DNA of 64,000 bases from Bombyx mori. Lineage: Eukaryota; Arthropoda; Insecta; Lepidoptera; Bombycidae. Both the position numbers and the translations under genes were made by a program. Where the stretch lies: the NCBI RefSeq assembly GCF_030269925.1, contig NC_085124.1, positions 12,772,001 through 12,836,000 on the forward strand, written 5' to 3'. Positions within the stretch are counted from its first letter, which is position 1, and every line of letters begins with the position of its first letter. This document shows positions 43,020 through 53,994 of the stretch, piece by piece. Below the pieces are notes generated by a model, which worked only from the letters and a program-made list of their open reading frames with translations, was not told the DNA's origin and ran no database searches.

Positions 43020-43215
43020 CGCTAATTGTTGTACAAAGAGATTCGGGACAACGCAGGCCGTGTTTGGCAGCTGTAATGTGGGTCATAGAATGGTTCCGTA
43101 TCGATCTGGCGGCGGGCGTTCGCGGAGCGCTACTGCAAATTAGACAAGGATATTAGCCGGGTTATTAGCACGCCCGCGGACCTCCAGTTAGGTTCGTGTC
43201 GTAACAAAAGTTGAC
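43020..43215. promoter_or_regulatory. Candidate intronic regulatory island 6
   Basis: GC- and CpG-rich single-copy block with two E-boxes of the form GNCAGCTGTA (43068 and just beyond the 3' edge near 43213) and the homeodomain-type word CAAATTAG. In intron 1 of the presumed Vsx gene. A role is inferred. Confidence 0.4.
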
Positions 43216-43296
43216 AGCTGTAGCTATTTTTTTAAAAAGTAAACAGACAGATTATCTCATTGTGTACATGTGTGAGATTTTATTTGATTTGATCAG

Positions 43297-43547
43297 TTTT
43301 TTTGTTGCCTAGAACTGTAGATGACACAGCTCACAGCCCACTTGGTTTTAAGTGGTTACCGGAGCACATAGACATCTTCAACGTAAATGCCGGCACCCAC
43401 CTTTAGATATGAGCTCTAAGGTCTCAGTTTTTACAGTACAACGTCTGCCTCACCCTTCAAAACGAAACGCATTACTGCTTCACGACTGAAATTAGCAGGG
43501 TGGTGGTACCTACCCGTGCGGACTCACAAGACGTTCCACCACAAGTA
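43297..43547 (-). mobile_element. SINE (Bm1-type), diverged
   Basis: Tail and body are complete to CACAAGTA but with many substitutions and small insertions; an older copy. Confidence 0.78.
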
Positions 43548-44104
43548 AAAATTGAGTGACTTTTGCATTTACCGAATTGACGAGTTCGGATCAAGAATTA
43601 TAAGATTGTTAAAATTTAAAATATATGTGAAAGTTCTGACTGTCACTAGATGGCGCTCTTATCTATCTATCTATTCATTACGCCCGAAGGGAGGATTGGT
43701 TTTAACGCAATCATAGGTACCACTAATTCATTTGAGGCCTCAACTAAGTTTTAAAGCATTTTCAAAGCTACTTTTACGGTCTTATCCCGCGTTCAGTGTT
43801 TTTACACAAATCTACCGATGTTAACACAATATTGAAGTGTTGTGGAATACCAAAAATCTCAGTACCACGAAAATCGTGTACGAAAGGAGAATGGAATATA
43901 AAATGCGAGATTAAGCCTTAAAAATAGTTTTAATAATGCCTACGATACGTGGAGATTTTAAAAATATAATTATTTCATAGATATTAAATTAAACTAACTG
44001 ATAACCATTCATATCTTCAGTCACTATCGTCCTTGATGCCTCAAACGACCCTTAAGATGAGTCACAGCTTTCGATTAGTATAGATATCCCTCTTGTGTAG
44101 TAGT

Positions 44105-44405
44105 ATCTCGCTAGTGTGGATCCTGAACTAAAGTTACAGCTTCGGAAGTCAATAGTGGAAAGATATCTTCAATATTCAACAGAAAAATTAACATATCTTT
44201 ATCGTCCGGCAATGGACACTCGCCTTTATCCGAAAGGGTTGTCGGTTATTGGTTCGTGTAACCGCTCGCACACATGCTCGCATATAATGGTAACCGTTGA
44301 ACAACACATGTGTGTGTGCGACAACCCTTCGCTGTGGAACCAGTTTGTTAGGGCTTGGCACAAGTGTGAAATAGAGGCGATTTTTTTTGTCTTTTTTTAT
44401 CGTGA
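44105..44405. promoter_or_regulatory. Candidate intronic island 7 with an inverted repeat
   Basis: Single-copy block. AAGGGTTGTCG near 44235 and CGACAACCCTT near 44320 form an inverted repeat about 75 bp apart, and GGTAACCG/CGTGTAACCG words lie between. A 100-codon frame crosses it without recognisable features. Confidence 0.35.
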
Positions 44406-44454
44406 CTATTTAAAATAAACCATTTTTAAAAATACAATTAATAAAATTAAGAAA

Positions 44455-44612
44455 TCTCCAAACGCTTGAAGGAGGCTACCCGTGATGCTAAGGCTGGCTG
44501 ATACTTTGCACAGAGAGTGAGGCTGGTTGTCCAACGTGGTAACCCACCCAGTATTTTGGGAACTGTGCCTCTTCCAAGCGCATTGGAAGATTTATTCTAC
44601 TGTATCAATTGA
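44455..44612 (+). pseudogene. C-terminal fragment of an unidentified retroelement protein
   Basis: Plus-strand translation reads FAQRVRLVVQRGNPPSILGT, then VPLPSALEDLFYCIN-stop at 44610-44612, with an in-frame stop just upstream. It looks like the end of a decayed retrotransposon protein; I do not recognise the clade. Confidence 0.45.
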
Positions 44613-45149
44613 TTTATGTTAAATTATTTTGATTTGTTATTTATTAATTAATAAAATAATACAAGAATAACGATAGTTATATGTACGCTGAGAAATTATT
44701 TTTGAATCAATTATAACATCAATTGAGGTGTTTTAGTATTTCATACAATTACGCTGAAAATTTATTATAAAATTAATAGTTTAAACGAAGTCTCAATTTT
44801 AATAATTTGAAGATCAAACCTATCCTACATACTAGATTACAATAATTCCATAATGATTTTGTATTCCTGAGATTAGTCGGCTCAGAATGCTTTAAGCATT
44901 AGTCGTTCATTACACGTTCAAACAAGAATTTGATAACGCCTTAAACCTGTTCAGTTTCGATAGAAGTTTTGAAGGTATAAAACATTATAAATACGTAAAT
45001 ACAATCAAAATTAAGTAAAGAGTTTTACTTACAATTTTATACTTGCCATTCTTAATACACATACTGATCATTATAAATTGTCATTCACGTTCTGTAGTCA
45101 TGAATTCGTTTGGCTATCACGTGAACCGGTCACGGTCCTCGTCAAGCTC
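44613..45149. other. AT-rich DNA, nothing recognised
   Basis: No gene or repeat identified. Confidence 0.35.
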
Positions 45150-45293
45150 ATCGACTCCACTGAGTTTCTCGCCGGATCTTCCCAGTGGGTAGTGATTCCG
45201 ATCCGGTAGTAGATTCATCGAAGCACTGCTCATGCTACAGCTAGTGTTAGCAATTCTCTTAGGTTGAGCCCGTGAGCTCACCTACCTTTCCGT
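45150..45293 (+). mobile_element. Repeat B fragment
   Basis: The core CACTGAGTTTCTCGCCGGAT to the GTGAGCTCACCTAC tail block; no A-tail. Confidence 0.72.
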
Positions 45294-45327
45294 GCGAAGT
45301 TCGAAGCTATCACGCGAATAAAAATCG

Positions 45328-45411
45328 ATTGAAGGGTGGGGTAGCCGTTGTAACTATATTGAGGCCTTAGAACTTATATCTCAAGGTGGGTGGCGAATTT
45401 ACGTTGTAGTT
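45328..45411 (+). mobile_element. SINE fragment, first of three in tandem
   Basis: Body segment GATTGAAGGGTGGGGTAGCC to ACGTTGTAG, lacking both ends. Directly followed by a fuller copy. Confidence 0.75.
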
Positions 45412-45415
45412 GTTG

Positions 45416-45670
45416 AACTGGTGGTAGAACCTCTTGTGAGTCCGCGCGGGTGGGTACCACCGCCCTGCCTGTTTCTGCCGTGAAGCAGTAATGCGTTTCG
45501 GTTTGAAGGGTGGGGCAGCCGTTGTGACTATACTGAGATCTTAGAACTTATATCTCATGGTGGGTGGCGCATTTACGTTGTAGATGTCTATGGGCTCCAG
45601 TAACCACTTAACACCAGGTGGGCTGTGAGCTCATCCACCCATCTAAGCAATAAAAAATAAAATAAAAAAA
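45416..45670 (+). mobile_element. SINE (Bm1-type) body and tail, second of three
   Basis: Complete body from AACTGGTGGTAGAACC to AAGCAATA plus an A-rich tail. Confidence 0.86.
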
Positions 45671-45748
45671 GATGTCTACGGGCTCCAGTAACAACCACTT
45701 AACACCAGATGGGCTGTGAGCTCGTCCCCCATAAAAGCAAAAAAAAAT
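45671..45748 (+). mobile_element. SINE tail, third of three
   Basis: GATGTCTACGGGCTCCAGTA to CCCCCATAAAAGCAA plus A-run, joined to the A-tail of the second copy. Confidence 0.8.
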
Positions 45749-45764
45749 AATCTAAAACGCTTCA

Positions 45765-45910
45765 GCTTGTGTTTTGTGTGGCAGCGCAATTTGTCGCGGC
45801 GCGCGTGGAAGTGTTTGTGCGAGGTGCGAAACGCCGCCTACTCGTCGTTCCTTATCGACAAACATAACATTGAAACGAACAGACGACTTCGTTTTAACCG
45901 GTATATTAGT
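45765..45910. promoter_or_regulatory. Candidate CpG-rich island 8
   Basis: Very CpG-rich single-copy block (GTCGCGGCGCGCGTGG near 45792) with overlapping short open frames. It could be regulatory or a small exon of unknown origin; no splice signals are convincing. Confidence 0.3.
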
Positions 45911-46007
45911 TATTTCTGATACGGCCTTACCGAATGCGGAGGTTTCTAACGAAAAACTTTAATAAACATTTTGTTTATAACAAATTTGGAAATCTTATTG
46001 AGAGTTA

Positions 46008-46227
46008 TAGCCCGTTGAGTTTCTCGCCGGATCTTCTCAGCGGGTCGCGATTCCGATCCGGTAGTAGAATCATTAGCGAAGCAGCTGCCCTTGAGTTGTT
46101 AAGTCTCCTTCAAAGGCGCTTGGGCAGCTGTTAGCAAATCCCATCCCTCCTGTCTGAGCCTTTGCTCGCCCATTTGTTCGGGTGAAACTGGAAAGCTCAC
46201 CTGCAATCCTTCCTTTAAAAAAAGAAG
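46008..46227 (+). mobile_element. Repeat B, B2 subfamily
   Basis: The core (CCGTTGAGTTTCTCGCCGGA), CAGCTGCCCTTGAGTTGTTA, and the B2 tail to an A-run at about 46216-46222. Confidence 0.75.
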
Positions 46228-46324
46228 TGCATCTTTGGTAGAATGGCTATGTGAGCTATTTCAAACGTTAATTAAACCTATCGAAATTAATATTGTGCAA
46301 ATGCTTATGAAGGTTTGGAATACC

Positions 46325-46683
46325 CGATCCGGTGGATCGAATGGTAAACAATCGACGTCGCCCTAAACAAGTCATTACGGATCCTCCCGATCAATTCACG
46401 GTGCTTTTAGGTACTTCAAGCACCGGTCACCGTCCTCGCCGAACCCGTCGCTTGCGACGAAGGGCTCCATGAGTAAATGAACCCATAGATACAGCCCACT
46501 GCGTTTCTCGCCAGATCTTCTCAGTGGGCCGCGTTTCCGATCTGGTGGTAGATTTTGCGAACAGCTCTTGCTAGGGCCAGTGTTACAACACTCCCGATTT
46601 GAGCCCCGTGAGCTCACCTACTAGCTCGGTGGCGTTGATAATAATATTATGGTCTCTGTAGACCATAAGGTTGGAAAAAAAAA
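46325..46683 (+). mobile_element. Repeat B, B1 subfamily, longest copy
   Basis: Starts further 5' than the others (GATCCGGTGGATCGAATGG), then ATCGACGTCGCCCTAAAC, all later segments, and an A-run ending at 46683. The tail block is replaced by a short hairpin (GTCTCTGTAGACC). Confidence 0.78.
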
Positions 46684-46827
46684 CGTACGGATGGTCAGTC
46701 GTTTTAATTAATAAGAAGCTGTTTCGTAATAGTAATAAATCTGTTTAGCTTAAGTGTTATGTAGTACAGAACGCGCTGCACGTTTTTATTCGTAACGGGT
46801 ATCTGAGAGCACAGCAGTCCAACTTAA

Positions 46828-46927
46828 GGGTACCCGACCAGCTCAAGGACAGATGCGTTGAATGTGCGTCTACTACCGGATCAAAATCGCGACCCACTGA
46901 GAAGATCCGGCGTCAGAACTCGGCAGA
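46828..46927 (-). mobile_element. Repeat B core fragment
   Basis: CTACTACCGGATCAAAATCG, then CACTGAGAAGATCCGGCG. The third repeat-B piece in 1 kb. Confidence 0.65.
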
Positions 46928-48052
46928 TTCTAATGACAAAGTTTCAAGCTCGACCTCTTAATGTCTACGGTGTTGTGATTATGATGCACTGATTTATGTT
47001 TGTAATCTAAGTCGGGAAGTTATGTTATAGCTACCAGGGATTGCAGCACAGTGCGCGTTGAGGTGTCGACGAGGGTCCTGAGTGAGTCCGCCTCGACGCC
47101 TCGACAGAAAGCTCACGCGGTGACGGTAATAGCTAGTTTCGTGTTACCAGCTAGATACCGGTTCGCGGATATGCTTGCATTATTAAAAATAAATAAAATA
47201 AATTGTTTTCGGAATTTTCGCGATAACAAAAAAATATTGAACTGACAATAATGAATTAAAACTTTATTTTTTAATGTAATCTCGCGTTTTAACTGTCCTT
47301 ATATATGTCCGGCGTCTCAAAAACTGTTTACAGTTTACTTTAGTATAGTCCACCTAGGAAATAATATGATGAAACTAGCGGAAATGACTGACGTTGTCAC
47401 GTACATATGTAATTATGTCTCAAACCTGAATTTTTTTGGAAGTGAAAACTTCTTTAGCATAGCTGTGATTTGAAAGTGATGAAACGAAAAAGCGACAGTA
47501 AAAAGAGACAGACACATAAATTCATAAGATTTAACGTTGGAGAAAATGAGATAGAAAGCATTAGTGCTTCTTATATTCGTAGTTCTCTTTGCGTTCTGCT
47601 TCGTACCCAATATTCGTACTTAATACATTCTCAATAATTCTATGTAATACATACGAGTTAAATAAAAAATAATTATCAAACTTTGTATCACTATGATTAT
47701 TACTAAAACCTACAAGTATCCTCTTCCCGATTTTTTTACATTCGTCTCGTTATCTTGAAGCTAACATTTTTTAAAGGTTTCACTTCTACCACATGTGAAT
47801 TGCACATTTTTTTTACCGAAATTATAGTATTTATTATTTGCTTAAGTAATATTTTGCATAGACAGAAATAGGTGATTTTCTATCAGATATTAACTTGTCA
47901 CTGGAGATAACATAAAAATGGATACATAAAAATGGTAACGTAAATATAACTTGTCTTGATGTCTAAGTCAGAATTGTATAACGGCTGCCCTATTCTTAAA
48001 ACTGGAATGCTTTATTGCCATTTTTTTTTCATAAATTAGTCTTATACTACAA
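46928..48052. other. Mostly AT-rich intronic DNA
   Basis: 47040-47170 is GC-richer. The rest shows no recognised repeat or exon. Confidence 0.35.
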
Positions 48053-48373
48053 CTAGATTTTGGCCGCGACTCCGTCCGCGTGGAATAGCTACTTTGGCAT
48101 AACGCTAAATTTTACTCCCACTTCATTTACGTAGAAAGTGAACATATTTTAGAATTATAGAATGTTAAGGAATTATTTTGAAATATTATTTATTGGTGCT
48201 CTACTTGTATTGGCCTTACCGTGATGTTATATGTTAGCCTTAAGCGTATATATAGCCTTCCTCAATAAACCAGCTACCTAACACTCAAAAATTTTTTCTA
48301 ATCGGACCAGTAGTTCCTGAGATTAGCGCGTCCAAACAAACAAACTCTTCAGCTTTATAATATTGTAGTATAA
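48053..48373 (-). mobile_element. Non-autonomous Helitron (H2-like)
   Basis: CTAG at 48053 preceded on the minus strand by CCACGCGGACGGAGTCGCGG, and a 5' end like TTATACTACAATATTATAAA with AAGCTGAAGAGTTTGTTTG just inside, matching the H2 head with changes. Confidence 0.7.
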
Positions 48374-49579
48374 ATATTGTATTTCTTTATTTTAGTTATA
48401 TTAAATATAAACTGCGAACTCATAATCGGCAACCGAATATTTTAACGATTGCTATGCGTGAATATCAGCAGTGTCCCAAAAAAGATTTAGCCCTTCGAGA
48501 TAGTCTTTTCAAATTCAATCTTTACCAACTTATTCTTAACTATTCTGCCAATTCTCTTTTTTTTCTAGCATTCTTTAGAGTTCGTTTTTCATTTGTAACA
48601 TAGGAACTCTTCTAGTTTCAAAAAAAGAATCAACAAACAGATATTTTTTTCTTTTCTTATGTCAAACGTCTATCCGTGCTTGTAATTTTCGATGCTAATG
48701 CACAAGCGACAATGCTCAAATTCGAATGTAACCTTTCTGTAACCCTCCGTTCTAATTAGCCTGAAAACGAAACTAGTTATTGTGAAAACAATTTTTAATC
48801 TTCCCAACTTGATGTTAGAGCTTAATTTTGTTTGTAAGTTAGTACTGAGTACACTCGACTACGGAGGTGCAAATTTTCATGAGGGTTACATTTTTTTTTT
48901 AAGCTTTATTCACCAAATTGAGGTTTCTGTCCAGGAATTTAAATTTTGGATTAGGATTTTTCCGTGCGCTATTTTTTTTTAATAAATAATGTTGAATATT
49001 TACTTCCAAGTAGGTATACCTATGTATTTTATTTACAAATTGAGGTCATCTTTGAAATTTAACGCAGATTGTAATGGAAAGGATGTAGGCAAATACATGA
49101 TAATAATCTGTTCTAATTGTCTTCTGCTATATCTCTTACCACAAAATCTACTCCCACCTCTACTATAATTACGACTACCACTACTACTACTACCATTACA
49201 AGATTTACGAAAAGAAGATTCAACCGCTCACGTGCCTGATTACTCAATATGTAGCAGATAATTTCAAATTTACATCTGTGTTAATAAAAACAAATGCTTG
49301 TATTTTTGTCCACTAGCAATCCTAAACCATTTACACCATTGTGCCGAAAATTGGTACCGTTTTGTAGGAACTCCAGCAAAGGTTTCTGTCAGACTACCAG
49401 GCACGGCAAGTGGTGGAGTGTATTTCTTTAAATATGTATGTATGTATCTTTAACAACAGATGTTTAAGATACATTATTAAAGAAAATCACTATATGATTT
49501 ATATTCCAATATAACCCATACCAAAATATAATATATAACCAATATATAACCTACTTTTTTTTTTGTGAAATGTTTAATA
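48374..49579. other. AT-rich intronic DNA
   Basis: A TACTACTACTACC tract lies near 49175-49195 and GTATGTATGTATG near 49435. No gene or repeat family recognised. Confidence 0.35.
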
Positions 49580-49792
49580 CTAGCGACCCGCCCTCGCGTC
49601 GCTTCGGAAACTAATTTATTATTGATTTCTCCACTATTTAATGGATGTTATTATACATATAAACCTTCCTCTTCAATAACTCTATCTATTAAAAAAAACC
49701 GCATCAAAAATCCCTTGCGTAGTTTTAAAGATTTAAGCATACATAGGAATATAGGGACAGAGAAAGCGACTTTGTTTTATACTATCTAGTGA
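49580..49792 (-). mobile_element. Non-autonomous Helitron, short type (H5)
   Basis: On the minus strand it begins TCACTAGATAGTATAAAACA and ends with GAAGCGACGCGAGGGCGGG shortly before CTAG, at A|T. About 213 bp. The 3' end resembles that of H4. Confidence 0.78.
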
Positions 49793-49894
49793 TGTATATT
49801 TTCTAAATTTTATACAATACTTTAGATGTTAAATTCCGTATATTTTCTAGAATTATTCAAATATAAAATACTAATGATGTCGTAGAAACTCCCT

Positions 49895-50215
49895 AAACAA
49901 TTCGCGCACACGTTATACAATTCTAATTCCGCGAGACCGTATCGACTCCAAGCCTCTTGTTTCCGGCCTCGGCTCGGGAAGTAACCCCGAAAAATCCATA
50001 CCGCCCCGAAGGGTGGCTGCGCCCCCGTAAACCCTCCACTTTTGGACTTTTTAACCTAAGATGGCTTAATTTTCTCGCAACGATTATTTTTCGTTCCTTG
50101 TAAAATTCCATTAGAATTATATACAGGGCCCGCGCCGGATGAGGACGGAGATTAGCAGTTAGAACGTTCTCGGACAATGCGTGTTAAAGGCGCGTTTTTT
50201 TCGTTTTATTGAAGA
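49895..50215. promoter_or_regulatory. Candidate intronic regulatory island 9
   Basis: GC/CpG-rich single-copy block (GGCCTCGGCTCGGGAAGTAA, CCGCCCCGAAGGGTGGCTGC). The minus-strand frame across it has no domain. Followed by a tandem duplication. Confidence 0.38.
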
Positions 50216-50239
50216 AGTCTTGTGGGGGGGGCTTCGTGT

Positions 50240-50495
50240 TAAATTGTATTTTAATTTGGGTTTTCTTGTTGTAAACGGTACGTTGGAGGATGTAACAATG
50301 TACGGGTGGGTGGAATAAAACTTTTTGTTAGCTGCTTAAGGAATACCAAATTTTTACTTTAGTGAATTTTTAAATTGTTTCTTAATTTGAATTTGAGTTT
50401 TCTTTTTGTAAATCGTACTGTGGAGGATGTAACAAGGTACGGGTGGGTGGATTAAAACTTGTTAGCTATTTATTACCAAATTTCTACTTCGCTCC
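50240..50495. repeat. Two-unit tandem duplication (about 130 bp)
   Basis: Units at 50240-50369 and 50370-50495 share TTAAATTGT, GGAGGATGTAACAA.GTACG, GGGTGGGTGGA.TAAAACTT, TTGTTAGCT and ACCAAATTT in order. They differ by point changes and short indels. Confidence 0.8.
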
Positions 50496-50609
50496 AGATA
50501 TAAATAAATCTGGAGTCAAGGAGATGTTTGATACGGCTTTAAGGTTACAAATGTTATAGCACTGCAATACTTGATGAACCTTCGAGCCCATGCTAGATAG
50601 AAAAACAAA

Positions 50610-50990
50610 CGTTGTTGTCGAATTTCTTCTGCAAATTCGAATTCCGTTTATTTTTTGTACTACTTCAAATTTATTGGCAACGAGCTAAAAAATCCAAAGA
50701 CAATACAGACGTATTTCCTTCTGTTGCTATTTATGTTTCGCTATATATGACTTTTGTGCTCACTATGGTGCACCATTTTGTAATATTTCCGGCCATGGCG
50801 GGTTATGGAGTTGTACAAATGAAACCATGTTCACAGATTATATGTATAATGAGCAAACAACCGTCGCCATTCGCTACCACGAAAACAAACTCATTATTTT
50901 CCACGGAAAACATTTCGAACGTTATTTATGTTCATAATAAATTCATTATATCGTTCGGAACGTCAATAAAATCTACATAATAAGTGCGTT
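50610..50990. promoter_or_regulatory. Candidate intronic island 10
   Basis: Single-copy region crossed by a 122-codon open frame (50612-50980) of hydrophobic, domain-free sequence. The frame has no good start context, so I favour noncoding DNA, possibly conserved. Confidence 0.28.
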
Positions 50991-51301
50991 AAGCGATATC
51001 GTTAACAGTTAAATAAGTCATTGTAAATAAGCGCCCAATTTATATTCAGGAACGGGAGTATTTAACATAATCGGCTCGCCTTTTTGGTACGTTAAAACGA
51101 GACGAGAGATACGTTTTTACGCGAGCTAGATAGAGACGAAAACAGAGCTCGGTGCTGAGAAATGAGTTCGAGTTTTATAGGTTCCTTGATAGGGGTGAGT
51201 TTGATGTTCTAGTGAAAATTGATAATATTGTTCGTTGATTAAATGAGGCAGTCTCGTAATTAGGGATTAATTTGGTATAGATTAATTTGGGATTAATTTT
51301 T

Positions 51302-51543
51302 GCTGGTGGTAGGACCTCTTGTGAGTCCGCACGGGTAGGTACCAGCATACCGCCTATTTCTGCCATGAAGCAGAAATGCGTTTCGGTTTGAAGGGTGGGG
51401 TAGCCGTTGTAACTATACTGAGACCTTAGAACTTGTATCATAAGGTGAGTGACGCATTTACGTTGTAGATGTCCATGGGCTCCAGTAACCACTTAACACC
51501 AGGTGGGCTGTGAGCTCATCTACCCATTTAAGCAATAAAAAAA
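51302..51543 (+). mobile_element. SINE (Bm1-type) body and tail
   Basis: GCTGGTGGTAGGACCTCTTG to AAGCAATAAAAAAA. The 105-codon minus frame is an artefact. Confidence 0.86.
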
Positions 51544-51779
51544 GACATATTACTAAGATATTTATTTTAGGATTAGATGTCTGAATAAATGTTTTGTTTT
51601 TCAATTGGTCATAGTATAAATTAAACATTAAAATTTTTTAATTACTTTCGCCTATTATACACGATTTTATTTCTCAGCCAGCCCGTAATTAATATGTGAC
51701 TGTCTAGAAACAGTCCTTTATAGAAATAAGACATGGAGTCATTGTAATTGTCACAAATTAATTTCCAAGTATTTTGAAA
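51544..51779. other. AT-rich DNA, nothing recognised
   Basis: No gene or repeat identified. Confidence 0.35.
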
Positions 51780-51910
51780 AAGTGTTTCAGAGCGCGCGCC
51801 ACGGTCGGATATGCCCCGGGGCTCGGCGGCGGCTTATTGTTAATTAACTTTTCTGCCAACAGCCGCTCGCTTACAATCGCTACGAATCTGCTGTAAGTAC
51901 ACCGAGTCCG
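51780..51910. promoter_or_regulatory. Candidate intronic island 11
   Basis: A GC-rich block (GCCCCGGGGCTCGGCGGCGG) directly followed by the homeodomain-type palindrome GTTAATTAAC near 51840. Single-copy. Confidence 0.4.
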
Positions 51911-51963
51911 TGGATGCTGGTTTTACAAGTAGCTTTATGAGGTGTTTCTTCTTTGAAAGTAAG

Positions 51964-52036
51964 GATTACTGGTAGGCCAGAGAACTATCCAATTTCACCA
52001 GGACAGGTGGGCGTACACAAGCTCAGCCAGAAAGAT
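51964..52036 (-). mobile_element. Repeat B, B2 tail fragment
   Basis: GGATTACTGGTAGGCCAGAG, then TTCACCAGGACAGGTGGGCG. Core missing. Confidence 0.65.
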
Positions 52037-52280
52037 TATGAGGTTTTGTCAGACGGTGTTGTAATATATACGGCTATAAATTTTTTTCTTAATTTTTCTC
52101 TCATTCGTCGAGTCGTTATATAAACTTGAATACCGACCGCTTTGAGATATAAGTCCGAAATCTCAGTTGTCCAAGCACAATGAATGTCTTGGTATTCACG
52201 GAAAGCGTCACTGATCCGCGGCTGAAATAGACAAGGCTCTGGCGTGGCTAAGAATTTTGCGGATTTGCTTTTATTTAATA

Positions 52281-52346
52281 TTTTTTTCTTACCTAATCTC
52301 ATGGATAGCCTTGAGAGGCTATGACAGCGTAACCTAACAAGTCAGG
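52281..52346 (-). mobile_element. Repeat B, B1 tail fragment
   Basis: TTTTTTTCTTACCTAATCTC, then ATAGCCTTGAGAGGCTATGA. Only the tail block remains. Confidence 0.65.
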
Positions 52347-52420
52347 AAGTCGTAGTCAAACTATATATTATGTAATTCGAGTGGATATTACGTCATCGAT
52401 CAGAAATTCTACCAAATCAG

Positions 52421-52428
52421 TGACGTCA
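52421..52428. promoter_or_regulatory. CRE palindrome
   Basis: A perfect TGACGTCA, one of three in the window (also 28256-28263 and 61436-61443). CREB/ATF-type proteins bind such sites; function here is unknown. Confidence 0.4.
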
Positions 52429-52476
52429 GATTCTAACAGTTCAGTTGCTGAGAAAACAGTCCAGAATTAAAGCACC

Positions 52477-52579
52477 TTTTTTTTTGATGGGTGGACGAGC
52501 TCACAGCCCACGTGGTGTTAAGTGGTTACCGGAGCCCATAGACATCTACAACGTAAATGCGCCGCCCACCTTGAGATAT
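52477..52579 (-). mobile_element. SINE (Bm1-type), 5'-truncated
   Basis: T-run at 52477, GATGGGTGGACGAGCTCACA to CCACCTTGAGATAT. The GCTTA of the tail is lost. Confidence 0.8.
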
Positions 52580-52734
52580 CTTAATACGCATTATCTGCGA
52601 TTATGTTTTACAATACAACAATACGAATGCTCCACAATTTTATATTATCTATAATATATATAATCTAATATAGTAATATCTGGTATTCCTAACACTTCTG
52701 ACTCAATATGTATTTAGTGATAACTTAAAAAAAC

Positions 52735-52985
52735 AAAACGCGCGCGATAATGAAAATGCTCCACTTGTGCCACCAGCCTAACGGCGATCGCTTCGTTCCG
52801 TCTCGCTATAAAATCGCAATTTTCTTATTAAAGTGAGGCACGAAAGTGAGGCAATCCAGCGTTTAATGAGACCCTCAGACACAAAGCACAGAGACTTCTG
52901 CCCTACAAATAGACTCGCGGGAATTAGAGGTCCACGGGAATACTTTTAATGCGAAGCTCCATTCGATTAGTGCTATGCTACGCGA
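52735..52985. promoter_or_regulatory. Candidate intronic island 12
   Basis: Single-copy block with GCGCGCGATAATG, ACGGCGATCGCTTCG and a near-direct repeat AAAGTGAGGCA at 52831 and 52847. Ends near CGATTAGTGC. Function inferred. Confidence 0.35.
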
Positions 52986-53699
52986 AAAGATGACGATTAA
53001 TTTTATTTAATAAAATACTACTAACCCTTAACTGTCTTTCGGCTGAGATTAAAAGTAACATATTAATTTTCAGATAGCATAATCAAAGAGTCGTGTTTAA
53101 AAAAATAATATGATAATCCACATATCAACCTTTGTGGTGCGATAGGAAAATACAGATGCACTTTCGCATTTATAAAGACTGTTATTTTTTTATCGTCATG
53201 TTTACATTGTGCTATGGCTATTAGACTGTCAATGTCCTACGGAGTTCATAGTTCGTGCACGGCGCGGTGACGACTGTATTACACTGTATACAATTACGTA
53301 CATACATCGTATAAATATTACTGTCTCAAAAGTGCACACAAGAAAAAACGAGTTTCATTTTCATTTTTTACATTCAATGCCCAATAATTAAAAGGCAGGA
53401 TTATACTTTTGACCTAAGTTTTATCCAATATAGAATCAAATTATAATAGATTTAATAATTTCCACACAAAATTAAACCCATTGGTTACTGTTTTAAATAA
53501 ACTGACAAATTATAATATCTATCTAAATGTATATCAAACACAGATAACAGCTTTCGCGTTGTTTTGGTCTCTAGGTCAAGAATTCAAATCACTTTTACAA
53601 TTTTTTTGGAGTCATCCTTGACCACAAAATCTGTATTCGTAACATGCACGTATCAATAAAATTAACTTAATACATAGCAGAACTCAAACTGTCGCATCG
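52986..53699. other. AT-rich DNA, nothing recognised
   Basis: No gene or repeat identified. Confidence 0.35.
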
Positions 53700-53890
53700 C
53701 ATCAAATATCTTCACATTAAGGGCAGCGGCTTAATAAAGGCGTTGTAATGAATTAAGCAAATGGAGGACAGAGGCATCGGCGCTCAATTGCGAGTTAATT
53801 GATTCCGTCTATTTCGTAATGAAGACGTTCGGGGGGAATGCGGGTGATTTGAGCTTGTAGTCCGCCGACTTCATTGTTCTCTGATGGCCT
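53700..53890. promoter_or_regulatory. Candidate intronic island 13 with homeodomain sites
   Basis: Contains TGAATTAAGCAAAT, GAGTTAATTGATT and TCGTAATGAAG within 100 bp, in otherwise GC-richer single-copy DNA. TAAT-rich clusters fit homeodomain binding. Confidence 0.42.
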
Positions 53891-53994
53891 ATATGATTTG
53901 TTCTTGATTTGTGATATTAGTTTTTAAACAGAATAAGTGGCATGTCATTATGGTTCCTTTACAATGAATGTATTACTGGAGATATAATCTAAGG

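Noticed and set aside
50612..50980. A 122-codon hydrophobic frame
   Set aside because: No domain, low-complexity AT-driven composition, no start context. Treated as possible noncoding island.
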